Of a DNA stretch of 64,000 bases, positions 7,805 through 17,077 are shown in pieces. Below the pieces are notes generated by a model. It had not been told where the DNA came from. It ran no database searches and was given only the letters and a program-made list of their open reading frames with translations. The DNA comes from an uncultured Clostridia bacterium (GTDB lineage Bacteria > Bacillota > Clostridia > Christensenellales > Aristaeellaceae). The stretch spans positions 1 to 64,000 of the forward strand of contig CAKUFA010000010.1 of NCBI GenBank assembly GCA_934647165.1, written 5' to 3'. A program made the position numbers and the translations under genes. Position 1 is the stretch's first letter, and each line of letters begins with the position of its first letter.

Positions 7805-8706
7805 CTTTCATCCTCCTGTTCCCACCGTGCAGCATTCGTTGTCCAGCGGATGCATGCATGCTCACCCACTGTGAAAGTTTCTTCCGAGGAGGCCGCACAT
7901 AGGCACTGGTCGTCCATCAGTCGAAGCGTCAGCATACCGTCCGGGTGTACCTGCGTTACCTCTGCCAGCAAGTGAAACATGCCCGTCATGCGATGCGTCA
8001 CAACAATGCTGCCTGCATCCACCCACAGCCACCCATCCGCACCAAGCGGAGGCGGAACAGCGGCAACTGCCGGGATCGTCAATCCATGCATGTCCAGTGC
8101 AAGTTTTCCTGTTTTTCCCCGTGCTGCCACCCGAACCCGAAGGCGATTATCCGGCAACGCTGCTAACTGTGCCTTCTCCACCATGCTCATGTCCGTCAAC
8201 TGTCCATTGCGGAACACAACCATGCGGTCAGCCTGTTCAGCCTGTTTCCTGCTGCATGTCTGGTATACAATGGCCATACCCGCAGCCTTAAAAGCACTTG
8301 CACTTGCTTCATCCGGCATAGCGCTCAGCAGAGTCACGCGCACCCCCGAAGCCAGCATGCATGCAATGCGCGTTCGCTCGTGAAGTCGTTGTGGCAGATG
8401 GCGCATAAGATGATGGGCATAGTCTGTCATGCCTGTCAACCACAGTGCATTGCGTGCACATTCGCGACGATCCTCCATCTCAGCCGGCACAGCGCTCATC
8501 ACCAGGTGCCAGGGTGTGCGCCACCATGGCAGCGGCTTATCCGGCCAAGGTGCCGCCGCATCCGTGTTCACCAATTCGCGAAGCAGCTCGGACACGTCTT
8601 CCTCTGTGCTTTCACGCAGGATTGCCAGACGTTCCCCCGGCATAAGCATCAGCAACTGTGTGCTGCTTACTTGCCGTGCTGCCAGCTTTGTCGTGTGTGT
8701 GTTCAT
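7798..8706 (-). CDS. Degenerate ABC-ATPase-like protein, predicted inactive
   Basis: 302 residues, intact reading frame, GGAGG before ATG 8706. The sequence follows a CUT1-type sugar-importer ATPase (MalK/UgpC) from end to end, but its catalytic motifs are gone. MPGERLAIL (22-30) is followed by RESTEEDVSELLREL where a Walker A G-x-S-G-x-G-K-S-T should be. ALWLTGMTDYAHHLMRHLPQRL reaches LPQRL instead of LSGGQ, then RIACMLASGVRVTLLSAMP replaces ARALA...LLLDEP, and TCSRKQAEQADRMVVFRNGQL replaces the THDQ-EA..ADRI..G region. A TOBE-like beta-rich C-terminus follows. I infer a non-ATPase paralogue kept for another role. It is not yet a broken gene, since no stop or shift is seen over 300 codons. 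Confidence 0.6.
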   Translation of the reverse strand: MNTHTTKLAARQVSSTQLLMLMPGERLAILRESTEEDVSELLRELVNTDAAAPWPDKPLPWWRTPWHLVMSAVPAEMEDRRECARNALWLTGMTDYAHHLMRHLPQRLHERTRIACMLASGVRVTLLSAMPDEASASAFKAAGMAIVYQTCSRKQAEQADRMVVFRNGQLTDMSMVEKAQLAALPDNRLRVRVAARGKTGKLALDMHGLTIPAVAAVPPPLGADGWLWVDAGSIVVTHRMTGMFHLLAEVTQVHPDGMLTLRLMDDQCLCAASSEETFTVGEHACIRWTTNAARWEQEDERC

Positions 8707-8742
8707 AGCGTTCTATCGCCTCCTCTCACGGAAAAATACAAA

Positions 8743-8781
8743 GCGGGACTGCTTTCGCCATAATGCGAACAGTAGTCCCGC
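8743..8781 (-). terminator. Terminator after tpiA
   Basis: GCGGGACT ... AGTCCCGC outer stem with an inner TTCGC/GCGAA pairing. On the minus strand it is followed by TTTGTATTTTT. It separates tpiA from the degenerate ABC-ATPase gene, so that gene is read by leakage or from its own promoter. Confidence 0.7.
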
Positions 8782-8795
8782 ACTTTTGCTTGCGC

Positions 8796-9548
8796 TTACT
8801 TGTCGTAGTTCACAACAAGAGAGAAATCAGGAGCTTTCAGAGACGCGCCGCCAATCAGGCCGCCGTCGATCTCCGGCTGCGCCATCAAACCCTTGACATT
8901 CTTGGGATTCATGCTGCCGCCATACTGAATGCGTACTTTGTCAGCCACATCCTGGCCATACCTGCGTGCCAACGCCTTGCGAATCACGCCGATAGTCTCA
9001 TTTGCCTGTTCATCGGTGGCAGTCAGGCCAGTACCGATGGCCCACACAGGCTCATAAGCCACAACGACGTTCTCGACTTCTTCTTTCGTCAGCCCTGTCA
9101 GAGCAATCAGTGTCTGATACTCCACCAGCGCGTCGGTGTAGCCTGCCTCACGGTCGGCCTTCATTTCGCCAACACACAGGATCACCTTCAGCCCGGCCTT
9201 CACCGCAGCCAGCACGCGCTGATTCACAGTGGCGTCCGTCTCACCAAAATACTGGCGGCGTTCGCTATGGCCGATAATCACGTACTCAACACCGGAAGCC
9301 TTGAGCATGTCCGCGCTTAATTCGCCGGTATAGGCGCCGGATTCCTTCCAGTGCACATTCTGTGCGCCCAGATGAATGTTGCTGCCCTTGATGGCCTCGC
9401 TCACTGCTGCAAAGTCCACAGCAGGCACACACACAACCACATCGCAGGATGCATCAGCGACCAACGGCCTAAGCTCGGTCACCAGTGCTGCGGCTTCCGC
9501 AGGGGTCTTGTTCATTTTCCAGTTGCCGGCAATAATTGCTTTGCGCAT
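8796..9548 (-). CDS. tpiA: Triosephosphate isomerase
   Basis: 250 residues. Interconverts dihydroxyacetone phosphate and glyceraldehyde-3-phosphate in glycolysis. Catalytic residues are all visible: Lys in GNWKMN near the N-terminus, His in IIGHSERR and Glu in AYEPVWAIGTG. The phosphate loop IQYGGSM and GLIGGASL follow. ATG 9548 lies 7 bases after GAGGTG; a TTG two codons earlier is less well placed. It is 70 bases downstream of pgk and presumably shares its transcript. Confidence 0.97.
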   Translation of the reverse strand: MRKAIIAGNWKMNKTPAEAAALVTELRPLVADASCDVVVCVPAVDFAAVSEAIKGSNIHLGAQNVHWKESGAYTGELSADMLKASGVEYVIIGHSERRQYFGETDATVNQRVLAAVKAGLKVILCVGEMKADREAGYTDALVEYQTLIALTGLTKEEVENVVVAYEPVWAIGTGLTATDEQANETIGVIRKALARRYGQDVADKVRIQYGGSMNPKNVKGLMAQPEIDGGLIGGASLKAPDFSLVVNYDK

Positions 9549-9618
9549 CGCCAATCACCTCATCAATTGTGTTGAAACGTCCCCGCGGCACCATGGCCGC
9601 AGGGACGAAGGAAAATCC

Positions 9619-10809
9619 TCACTTCTCGTCCAGGCAGGCAACGCCGGGCAGGGTCTTGCCTTCCAGGAACTCCAAGGACGCGCCGCCGCCGGTAGACACG
9701 TGGGTCACCTTATCGGCAAAGCCCATCTGTTCAATAGCCGCGGTGCTGTCGCCGCCGCCGATGATAGTCACGCCCTTGCACTCAGCCATGGCCTTGGCAA
9801 TGGCACGGGTACCAACAGCAAAGTTGTCAAACTCGAACACGCCCATGGGGCCGTTCCATACAACAGTGCCGGCATTGACGATTTCATTGGCGAAGATCAC
9901 CTGGGTCTTGGGGCCGATGTCCATGCCTTCAAAGTTGTCGGGGATCTCCTTGGAATGCACGGTGATGCGCATGCAGTCGTTGGAGAAGCTGTCGCCTGCC
10001 TCGTTGTCAACAGGCAGCAGGAACTTCACGCCCTTTTCCTTGGCCTTAGCCATCAGCTCCTTGGCCAGTTCTACCTTGTCTGCTTCCAGTAGGGATTTAC
10101 CCACATGGCCACCCAGCGCTACCTGGAAGGTATAGCTCATGCCGCCGCCGATGATAAGGGTATCGACCTTGTCCAGCAGATTGTTGATTACGCCGATCTT
10201 ATCGGACACCTTCGCGCCGCCCAGCACCGCCACAAAGGGACGAGCCGGATCTTCCAGCGCCTTGCCCATCACGGACAGCTCCTTGCCGATCAGATAGCCG
10301 GCCACGCAGGGAGACAGGAACTTGGTCACACCCTCGGTGGAGCAGTGCGCACGGTGGCAGGAACCAAACGCGTCGTCCACATAGCAGTCCGCCAGCGAAG
10401 CCAGCTCCTTGGAGAAGCTCTCCTCGTTCTTGGTTTCTTCCTTGCGGAAACGGGTGTTCTGCAGCAGCACCACATCGCCATCCTTCATGGCAGCTACAGC
10501 AGCCTTGGCCTTTTCGCCCACCACGTTGTCGTCATCAGCGAACACAACGGGCTTTTCCAACAGTTCGCTCAGGCGCTCCGCCACAGGTGCCAGGGAGAAC
10601 TTCGCTTCCGGACCATTCTTCGGCTTACCCAGATGGCTGCACAGAATCACCTTGCCGCCGTCTGCAATCAGCTTCTTGATGGTGGGCAGCGCAGCCACAA
10701 TACGTTTGTCGCTGGTGATCTTACCATTCACCATAGGAACGTTGAAATCGCAGCGGACGAGAACCCTCTTGCCGGCAACCTGGATGTCGTCAATCGTTTT
10801 CTTTGCCAT
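9619..10809 (-). CDS. pgk: Phosphoglycerate kinase
   Basis: 396 residues. Transfers phosphate from 1,3-bisphosphoglycerate to ADP in glycolysis. The N-domain starts VRCDFNVPM with SHLGKPK for 3-PG binding, and the C-domain has the nucleotide motif [12 protein letters not shown] and WNGPMGVFE, ending with the [10 protein letters not shown] and [11 protein letters not shown] loops. ATG 10809 follows AAAGGGAG. An in-frame upstream extension to 10977 contains the promoter and is not translated. It leads a pgk-tpiA operon; no gap gene is next to it. Confidence 0.97.
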   Translation of the reverse strand: MAKKTIDDIQVAGKRVLVRCDFNVPMVNGKITSDKRIVAALPTIKKLIADGGKVILCSHLGKPKNGPEAKFSLAPVAERLSELLEKPVVFADDDNVVGEKAKAAVAAMKDGDVVLLQNTRFRKEETKNEESFSKELASLADCYVDDAFGSCHRAHCSTEGVTKFLSPCVAGYLIGKELSVMGKALEDPARPFVAVLGGAKVSDKIGVINNLLDKVDTLIIGGGMSYTFQVALGGHVGKSLLEADKVELAKELMAKAKEKGVKFLLPVDNEAGDSFSNDCMRITVHSKEIPDNFEGMDIGPKTQVIFANEIVNAGTVVWNGPMGVFEFDNFAVGTRAIAKAMAECKGVTIIGGGDSTAAIEQMGFADKVTHVSTGGGASLEFLEGKTLPGVACLDEK

Positions 10810-10930
10810 GATGCACACTCCCTTTAATTTCTCACGTCGATAGTCTATTGCAAAAGCCTTGCTATAAGGCGTGCAATCCTTTGGCGCCTTTACGGAAACG
10901 GTTTTTCTTCCGCATCCTTCCAGCCCTTTC

Positions 10931-10959
10931 ATAATATCACACAGTGCCTGCAAAGGCAA
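10931..10959 (-). promoter_or_regulatory. Promoter of pgk-tpiA
   Basis: Minus strand: TTGCCT (10959-10954), 17-base spacer, TATTAT (10936-10931), giving a leader of about 115 bases before pgk. Confidence 0.6.
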
Positions 10960-11046
10960 GCCCTTTTCCTTGGACATTGATAAACTTTTGTCACGATGAT
11001 CTTTCTTTTCCGCAGCGCATAGAATGCACGGAAAGGAGATGGTGAA

Positions 11047-11307
11047 ATGGTCACGGTAAGCCTGATGCGAATTCTTCCGCTTTTAACGGCCATGGGGCTG
11101 GCTTTTCCGTTCGCCATGTGCTTTGATCCCAAACGCACGCAAGGCAAACTGCTCACATGCAGTGTGGCAGGTTTGTTTATGCTCCTTGCCTGGAATGCGC
11201 TCCTTCCGCCGCTGCACCTTGGCATCAACCCGCTGTCCATGCTTACAACCGGCAGCCTTGGCCTGCCGGGCATGGCACTTCTGGCCTGTCTGTCTCTTAC
11301 ACCGTGA
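11047..11307 (+). CDS. bofA: BofA-family sigma-K processing regulator
   Basis: 86-residue membrane protein. In Bacillus, BofA holds the SpoIVFB protease inactive in the outer forespore membrane until SpoIVFA is cleaved, timing sigma-K activation. Two hydrophobic segments are visible (about 6-24 and 38-56). The C-terminal half, with [15 protein letters not shown] then GLPGMALL, is the typical BofA signature. AAGGAGA is 7 bases before ATG 11047. A CATAGAAT at 11018-11025 resembles a sigma-E -10 box, but no good -35 was found. Its last 11 bases overlap the convergent thiI gene. Small and divergent, but length, membrane pattern and signature agree. Confidence 0.8.
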   Translation: MVTVSLMRILPLLTAMGLAFPFAMCFDPKRTQGKLLTCSVAGLFMLLAWNALLPPLHLGINPLSMLTTGSLGLPGMALLACLSLTP

Positions 11308-12442
11308 CCAGCTCGATACCCTCCAGCGCCTCCTGAATCAACGCTTCTGTATCCAATTTTTCCTCACCCATAAGAATTTTTTCCATCTTTGGATGGGTTG
11401 CCGGATGGCGGGGTGTAAAAACTGTGCAGCAATCCTCATAAGGCAGGGAAGACGTTTCAAAGGTGTCAATCTTCCGGGCAATATCAATAATTTCGCTCTT
11501 GTCAAAGCCGATGAGCGGGCGGAACACCGGCATGGAAACCACACTGTCCGTTGTTCCCAGCGCTTGCATGGTCTGGCTTGCCACCTGGCCAATGCTCTCT
11601 CCGGTAATCAGTGCCTCGCAGTGCTCTTTCTGTGCCACACGTTCAGCAATGCGCATCATAAACCGGCGCATAATCAACGTTGTGTACTCTTCCGGGCACT
11701 TTTCGTGGATTTCCATCTGAATATGGGTGAACGGTACAATATGCACGCGGATACCACAGCAGCTTTCACTGAGGATACGCGCAAGCTCCAGCACCTTCTC
11801 CTTGGCCCGGTCGCTCGTGTAAGGATAGGAGTGGAAATGTACGGCGTTGATCTGCACGCCGCGCTTGGCGATCATCCACCCTGCCACTGGGCTGTCAATT
11901 CCACCGGAAAGCAGCAACGTTGCCCGGCCATTGGTTCCAACAGGCATGCCGCCAACAGCCATCACCACCCGCACATACAGATAGCACAGGTCGCGGATTT
12001 CCACATTCAACACATGTTCAGGATGCCTCACGTCCACTTTCAGGTCATCGCGCACATCCAGAATGCGGCCACCCATTTCCTCATTAATTTCCGGGGAATT
12101 CATGGGATAGCGTTTATCGCTGCGACGGGCGCTGACCTTGAACGTGCCCGTGATCCCCTCCATCATCTTGATGGCCTGGTTGCAGATAGCATCAAAGTTA
12201 TCTTTGGGCATCTCCACCGCCGGACACACGCTGTGCACCCCAAACACCTTCGTCACCCGGCGGATGCACTCTTCCATGTCCGTAAAATCGCTGACAAAGA
12301 TACGGCCATCATGCAGCCATACCTGCCCGCCAACGTCTTTCACTGCATGGCGCACCCGTTTAACCAGTTCCCGCAGAAAATAAGGGCGATTAAGCCCCTT
12401 CAAAAAGATTTCGCCAAAGCGTACCAGCAGCAGTTCCCGCAT
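11297..12442 (-). CDS. thiI: tRNA 4-thiouridine synthase ThiI
   Basis: 381 residues. Adenylates U8 of tRNA and transfers sulfur to make 4-thiouridine; it can also feed thiamine thiazole sulfur. A ferredoxin-like/THUMP region (about residues 1-165) is followed by the PP-loop LLLSGGIDSPVAGW. There is no C-terminal rhodanese domain, as in most Gram-positive ThiI proteins; EDCCTVFTP near the C-terminus is conserved. ATG 12442 follows AGGAGA by 6 bases; a longer N-terminus is not supported. It lies 10 bases after iscS, its likely sulfur donor, in a two-gene operon. It is convergent with bofA. Confidence 0.94.
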   Translation of the reverse strand: MRELLLVRFGEIFLKGLNRPYFLRELVKRVRHAVKDVGGQVWLHDGRIFVSDFTDMEECIRRVTKVFGVHSVCPAVEMPKDNFDAICNQAIKMMEGITGTFKVSARRSDKRYPMNSPEINEEMGGRILDVRDDLKVDVRHPEHVLNVEIRDLCYLYVRVVMAVGGMPVGTNGRATLLLSGGIDSPVAGWMIAKRGVQINAVHFHSYPYTSDRAKEKVLELARILSESCCGIRVHIVPFTHIQMEIHEKCPEEYTTLIMRRFMMRIAERVAQKEHCEALITGESIGQVASQTMQALGTTDSVVSMPVFRPLIGFDKSEIIDIARKIDTFETSSLPYEDCCTVFTPRHPATHPKMEKILMGEEKLDTEALIQEALEGIELVTV

Positions 12443-12452
12443 ACATCTTCTC

Positions 12453-13604
12453 CTATCGTCTTGTATACTTGGCAAGCAAGGCATAGTGCGCCTTGATGCG
12501 TGCGATCACGTAGTCAATTTCCTCTTCCGTGATGCCGGGGCACAGGCTGAAACGCAGCGCGCAGTCCGCCTGAAGCGTGGACAGCCCCATGGCCGTCAAC
12601 ACGCCGGAAACCTTTTGCTTTCGGCTGGCGCACGCTGACCCGGCACTCACATAAATGCCGTCGCCCTCCAGCGCAAAAAGCATGGTTTGACTTCGCACCG
12701 GTGCAAGGCTCATGTTCAAAATATGCGGAGCACAGGCCGGATCATCCAGCGCCGGCCCATTGAGCGTCGCATTCGGAACCGCCGCCAGAATTCCCTCATA
12801 CAGGCGCTTTTTCTTTGCCATCATGTCCTGCGCCGCCTGCTGCGGATAAATGCGCACCGCTTCCCCCAAGCCGAAAATGCCGGGCGTATTTTCCGTACCG
12901 GAACGGTATCCATCCTCCTGTCCGCCGCCGAACACAATAGGACTCACCTTGTGCCCCTTGCGGACAATCAGCGCACCAACGCCCTTGCTGGCATGAATCT
13001 TGTGTCCGGAGAAGGCGTAGCTGTCCACACCTAAACGGTTGAAATCAAAGGGTACCCGCAAAAAACCCTGCACCCCGTCCACATGGACAGCAGCTCCCGG
13101 GCAGTGCGAATTTCGCAGTCGCACGACTTCTTCAATGGGCTGGATTGCACCGGACTCATTGTTTACCTGCATCACACAAATGAGCCGCACATCTTCCTTC
13201 AGCATGGCTTCAAAAGCATGCACGTCCAGCACCCCGCGGTGATCTACGGGAATAAGCTGCACGGTATGCCCCATGCGTTCCACTTCCTGTGCGCAGGCAA
13301 GGATGGCCGGGTGCTCCACACTGAGCATCAGCACTCGCCCATGCTGCTTTACTCCACGCAGATAGCCGCATACGGCAATATTGTCCGCCTCCGTGCCACC
13401 TGAAGTGAAAATGAGCCGCTGTCCGGCAGCCCCTGCGGCTTTCAGGCAAATTTCACGCACCGCTGTCAGGTGTTTTTCAGCCTCCATGGCCGGGCGATAA
13501 AGTGCCGAAGGATTATGCCATCCCTCTGCAAGCGTCTTCGTCATCACGTCCACCACCGCGTGGGCAGGGCGGGTGGTAGCGCTGTTATCAAGATATACTT
13601 CCAT
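12453..13604 (-). CDS. Cysteine desulfurase (IscS/NifS family)
   Basis: 383 residues. PLP enzyme releasing sulfur from cysteine as an enzyme persulfide. YLDNSATTRP starts the fold, SGGTEADN binds PLP, and Lys in SGHKIHASKG forms the Schiff base. SAGSACASRKQ carries the catalytic Cys of the NifS/IscS group, and GGGQEDGYRSGTENTPG is conserved. Position just before thiI points to tRNA thiolation as its main task, like the NifZ-ThiI pair of Bacillus. No IscU/SufU gene is adjacent. The ribosome site before ATG 13604 is weak (GGCATAAGAAAT). Confidence 0.94.
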   Translation of the reverse strand: MEVYLDNSATTRPAHAVVDVMTKTLAEGWHNPSALYRPAMEAEKHLTAVREICLKAAGAAGQRLIFTSGGTEADNIAVCGYLRGVKQHGRVLMLSVEHPAILACAQEVERMGHTVQLIPVDHRGVLDVHAFEAMLKEDVRLICVMQVNNESGAIQPIEEVVRLRNSHCPGAAVHVDGVQGFLRVPFDFNRLGVDSYAFSGHKIHASKGVGALIVRKGHKVSPIVFGGGQEDGYRSGTENTPGIFGLGEAVRIYPQQAAQDMMAKKKRLYEGILAAVPNATLNGPALDDPACAPHILNMSLAPVRSQTMLFALEGDGIYVSAGSACASRKQKVSGVLTAMGLSTLQADCALRFSLCPGITEEEIDYVIARIKAHYALLAKYTRR

Positions 13605-13609
13605 ATTTC

Positions 13610-14140
13610 TTATGCCTGATATGCACCGTGGGGCAGATACTGCTTGATAAAGCTGATCATCTCTTCATTGGGTTCAATAATAATCATGCGCTTGTTGCTT
13701 TCCTTCTGAAAATAGAAGTAATACAGTTCTGCGCCGCGATTGAGGAACCAACGGTTAGTCTTCACGTCCTTCATGGAAATATAGCGCTGGAAGGCCTGGG
13801 AGTTGACAGGGCCAAAAGCCTCCACATTACGCACCTTCAGCGAACCCAGGCTCTTACGCTTCTGGTTGTTGAACACCATAGCAAAATCCAAATCGCCGTT
13901 AGTGAAGGTATACTCATATTCTGTACGCAGGCGATCATGATAGAAAAACAGGAACACCGCAATACCTGCAAACAGTGCGACCTCAATGAGCAGCGGCACG
14001 CTGAATTGATAGAAAACCAGCTGCAGCCCATACAATGCCAGCAGGCCGAAAAATACCAGCATAATCCATGACATCACATAGAGAACCTCATTGCCAACGC
14101 GGTTCTTTTTCACAACCACCTGTTCCGTAAACCGATCCAT
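13610..14140 (-). CDS. Two-helix membrane protein, DUF6106-like
   Basis: 176 residues, function unknown. Two hydrophobic helices (about residues 21-44 and 49-66) are followed by a roughly 110-residue cytoplasmic part with KRKSLGSLKVRNVEAFGP and YYFYFQKESNKRMIIIEPNEEM. The arrangement resembles the Clostridia family DUF6106, a tentative match from memory. ATG 14140 follows GGAGGGACAAAC. It ends 5 bases before the cysteine desulfurase start, so it is probably the first gene of the thiI operon. Confidence 0.7.
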   Translation of the reverse strand: MDRFTEQVVVKKNRVGNEVLYVMSWIMLVFFGLLALYGLQLVFYQFSVPLLIEVALFAGIAVFLFFYHDRLRTEYEYTFTNGDLDFAMVFNNQKRKSLGSLKVRNVEAFGPVNSQAFQRYISMKDVKTNRWFLNRGAELYYFYFQKESNKRMIIIEPNEEMISFIKQYLPHGAYQA

Positions 14141-14224
14141 GTTTGTCCCTCCGTCGCGTTTTTCTTTTGCCGTTTTATCTTTTGCCGCCGAAGCTGTTTC
14201 GCCGCTCCGGGGAGAAAGGCCTGC

Positions 14225-14674
14225 TTACAGCATGAAACACACTGCCGTAACAATACCGATGATCGCGCCCGCTGCCACTTCAATAGGCTTATGCCCCACA
14301 AGCTCCTTCAGGTTATCGTCGGAAATGGGCTTGCCGTCAATGAACACGTTGCGCAATATTTCGTTGATAACCTGTCCCTGCTTGCCTGTCTCCCTGCGCA
14401 CGCCTGTCGCATCATACATCACAATGGCGGCCAATGTGAAACATGTGGCAAAGATTGCCGTATCAAAGCCCTCCACAATGCCTACCATCAGCGCAAGGGA
14501 AACCACAAAGGACGTGTGGGAGGATGGCATACCCCCTGCCCCAAAGATTCTGTGCCAATCCCACTTTTTTTCTATGAGCCAATACGTTGGAATCTTCAGC
14601 GCCTGGGCAATAAACCATGCCGTCAGCGCGCAGCCGAGAATCCGGTTGCTGAAAATATCCAAAATTGAATGCAA
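14225..14674 (-). CDS. Divergent PAP2-family membrane protein (YuiD-like)
   Basis: 149 residues with four or so hydrophobic segments. GGMPSSHTSFVVSLAL is the PSxSSH-like core of PAP2 phosphatases, and VMYDATGVRRETGKQ is the hallmark of the divergent PAP2 (DUF212/YuiD) group. These proteins are thought to act on lipid or isoprenoid phosphates, though no reaction is established here. Its start appears to be TTG 14674 with GGCGACGAGG just upstream. It lies only 24 bases downstream of the prenyl diphosphate synthase gene, which suggests a link to isoprenoid phosphate metabolism. Confidence 0.85.
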   Translation of the reverse strand: MHSILDIFSNRILGCALTAWFIAQALKIPTYWLIEKKWDWHRIFGAGGMPSSHTSFVVSLALMVGIVEGFDTAIFATCFTLAAIVMYDATGVRRETGKQGQVINEILRNVFIDGKPISDDNLKELVGHKPIEVAAGAIIGIVTAVCFML

Positions 14675-14698
14675 CCCTCGTCGCCTCGCTTCCGCTTC

Positions 14699-15574
14699 TT
14701 ATTGTACCCTCATCAGAGTACTTTCCGCAAGCGTTCGGAAAAATTTCACACCCTGGTCAAACTCTTGCGCTTCTTCACAAGCCGCAAGAATATGCGCCCG
14801 CGCATCTTCCCGCGTGCCTTCAACGCCGCGCAGCGCTACCCAGGTCAGTTTTCCCTGCACAGCATCCATGCCGGTCTTTTTTCCCATCACCTGCGCGTCG
14901 CCCACAACATCCAACAAATCGTCCACCATCTGAAAGGCCATTCCCAGATGATAGCCATACCGAATGCTGCCGGAAATGGCCGCATCATCCGCACCGGCAA
15001 GGATAAGCCCTGCTTCCAAAGACGCAGTGAGCAAATCGGCCGTTTTGTGCGCATGGATATAAGTGACCTTTTCTTCCGTCACCTCACCGCCTTCACCGGT
15101 TACATCCATCACCTGGCCAGCCACCATGCCGGTCACGCCCGCACGTCTGGCAATCGCCTCTGCCGCCCGTGTTCCACGCAAGTCACTCATGCGGCAGGCT
15201 GCACGCAGCATCAGCTCCATGGCCGCATGCAACAGTCCATCACCTGCCAGGATGGCCATGCCCTCGCCAAACACAACATGGTTGGTTGGGCGGCCGCGGC
15301 GCAGGTCGTCATTATCCATTGCCGGCAGATCGTCATGAATCAGGCTGTAGGTATGGATCATTTCCAGCGCACAGGCAAAGGGCATGGCAGCATCCAGATT
15401 GCCGCCACGCACATCGCAGCTTGCCAGCAGCAGCGACGGCCGCAGTCGCTTGCCGCCCGCTTCCAACGAATAATCCATGGCCTTAAGCAAAATGTCCGGC
15501 ATTTTTCCCAGACTTCGAAGCTGCTCGGGTAACGCAGCATTCACCATTGCTGCATATTCACCCATGGTTTTCAT
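14699..15574 (-). CDS. ispA: Short-chain polyprenyl (farnesyl) diphosphate synthase
   Basis: 291 residues. Condenses IPP with allylic diphosphates to make geranyl/farnesyl diphosphate for undecaprenyl carrier and quinone-type lipids. GGKRLRPSLLLASC opens the active site; the first Asp-rich motif is DDLPAMDNDDLRRG with the two-residue insert typical of bacterial type II enzymes, and the second is DDLLDVVGD. Its ATG overlaps the xseB stop as ATGA. Product length cannot be proven from sequence, but size and the FARM insert favour farnesyl diphosphate. Confidence 0.93.
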   Translation of the reverse strand: MKTMGEYAAMVNAALPEQLRSLGKMPDILLKAMDYSLEAGGKRLRPSLLLASCDVRGGNLDAAMPFACALEMIHTYSLIHDDLPAMDNDDLRRGRPTNHVVFGEGMAILAGDGLLHAAMELMLRAACRMSDLRGTRAAEAIARRAGVTGMVAGQVMDVTGEGGEVTEEKVTYIHAHKTADLLTASLEAGLILAGADDAAISGSIRYGYHLGMAFQMVDDLLDVVGDAQVMGKKTGMDAVQGKLTWVALRGVEGTREDARAHILAACEEAQEFDQGVKFFRTLAESTLMRVQ

Positions 15575-15810
15575 GGCGCATCCTCCTCAATGGGAACCTC
15601 CGTCTCTGTGCCATCTGCTCCCCGGCGCAGCACAGTCAAGCGCTGGGCCGCACACTCCAGCTCCTTTTCCAGCCTGTCCACCAGTGCCATTCCTTCTTCG
15701 TAACGCTTCATGGATTCTTCCAGCGGCATCTCGCCGTTTTCCATGGCACTCAGGAGGCTTTCAAGCGCCGTCAACTGTTCCTCAAAGGACGCCTTCTTCT
15801 TTGCTGCCAT
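15571..15810 (-). CDS. xseB: Exodeoxyribonuclease VII small subunit
   Basis: 79 residues. Several copies bind the large subunit XseA to form ExoVII, which cuts single-stranded DNA to oligonucleotides. The pattern [37 protein letters not shown] is the family signature. The start overlaps the last 29 bases of xseA and the stop overlaps ispA, the usual xseA-xseB-ispA order. The C-terminal tail is acidic and probably disordered. Confidence 0.93.
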   Translation of the reverse strand: MAAKKKASFEEQLTALESLLSAMENGEMPLEESMKRYEEGMALVDRLEKELECAAQRLTVLRRGADGTETEVPIEEDAP

Positions 15811-17077
15811 CCTTCTTCACTCCTTCGGTGTTGCGCACCGTCACTTCTCCATCATGGAACACAAGCCGCATTTGCTGTGCTTTTCGCGCCTTTGCCGCAC
15901 TATCTGCCACGCCCTTTCCCGTCAACACCATGGCGTAGCCGCGTTCCAGCACCTGGCGAGGGTTCATTGCCTCCAGCCGCTCACTTTTTCGCAAAATAGC
16001 CTGTGTCAGGCTCGACATGCGTGCATCCATGGCATGCGTAAGGCGTAGCTTCGCCACTGCGATTCGGGGCTTTTGCCGCCGCACAGTCTCCTCTACTGCA
16101 CGCTGCAAGCGAAGCCTGTCCAACTGCAAGCATCGCAGCGCTTCCTGTATCCGCTTTTCCGGGCGGACGTTTTCCAGCTGCCGCTGCGCACACATCAGCT
16201 TCAAACGCGCATGTTGGATAGCGCCTGTCGCCTGCTGTCGAAGTTGCCGCCGCAGCAGGTCAAGCGCCTCATGCGTTTCGTTCCTGTCCGGCACTGCCAG
16301 CTCCGCCGCATTGGAAGGCGTTGAGGCCCGCGCATCCGCAGCAAAGTCCGCAATGGTAAAGTCTGTTTCGTGACCCACAGCTGAAATCACCGGCACAGGA
16401 CTGTCCGCAATCGCCCTGGCAACGCATTCTTCATTGAACGCCCATAGATCCTCCATGGAGCCGCCGCCGCGCCCTACGATTATCACTTCCACCTGCGGCA
16501 GCGTTCCTGCATGCCGCACAGCCGCAGCAATTTCTTCCGCCGCGCCTGCACCCTGAACCTTCACAGGCAGCAGCACCAGCGGTACACCTGGATCCCGCCG
16601 CGTGCTCACCCTGCGTATATCCTGCAAAACTGCGCCCGTGCGCGCCGTCACAATGGCAATTTTTGCAGGCCGCATCGGCAGCGGGCGCTTGCGGGATGCA
16701 TCGAATAATCCCTCTGCCTGCAATTTGGCTTTGAGCGCCTCAAACTGTTGATACAGCGTACCCTGTCCGTCTGGACGCATAGCATCCGCGTAAAACTGAT
16801 AGGTACCGCCTTCCGCATACAAGCTTACACTGCCGGAGACAATCACCCGCATCCCGTCTGCGGGACGCAGGCTCATGCGCATAGCGTTTTGCCGAAACAT
16901 CACACAGGCAATGCGGCAACGGTCATCCTTCAGGGTGAAATACCAGTGTCCCGACGGATGCCGTTTGAAATTGCTGATTTCTCCACGCAGCCGAACCTGA
17001 TGCAGCATAGGGTCAGAAGCAAGCATTCTCCGCACGTATTCGTTCAGGTCACTAACCTCGAGAATCCATTCACTCAT
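15782..17077 (-). CDS. xseA: Exodeoxyribonuclease VII large subunit
   Basis: 431 residues. Catalytic subunit of ExoVII in DNA repair and degradation of single strands. An OB-fold (about 1-100, with [20 protein letters not shown]) is followed by the catalytic domain containing [30 protein letters not shown] and [19 protein letters not shown], then a long helical region. ATG 17077 lies inside the end of folD (stop 17070), so the two are translationally coupled. An earlier in-frame start would overlap folD further and is not supported. Confidence 0.95.
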   Translation of the reverse strand: MSEWILEVSDLNEYVRRMLASDPMLHQVRLRGEISNFKRHPSGHWYFTLKDDRCRIACVMFRQNAMRMSLRPADGMRVIVSGSVSLYAEGGTYQFYADAMRPDGQGTLYQQFEALKAKLQAEGLFDASRKRPLPMRPAKIAIVTARTGAVLQDIRRVSTRRDPGVPLVLLPVKVQGAGAAEEIAAAVRHAGTLPQVEVIIVGRGGGSMEDLWAFNEECVARAIADSPVPVISAVGHETDFTIADFAADARASTPSNAAELAVPDRNETHEALDLLRRQLRQQATGAIQHARLKLMCAQRQLENVRPEKRIQEALRCLQLDRLRLQRAVEETVRRQKPRIAVAKLRLTHAMDARMSSLTQAILRKSERLEAMNPRQVLERGYAMVLTGKGVADSAAKARKAQQMRLVFHDGEVTVRNTEGVKKDGSKEEGVL

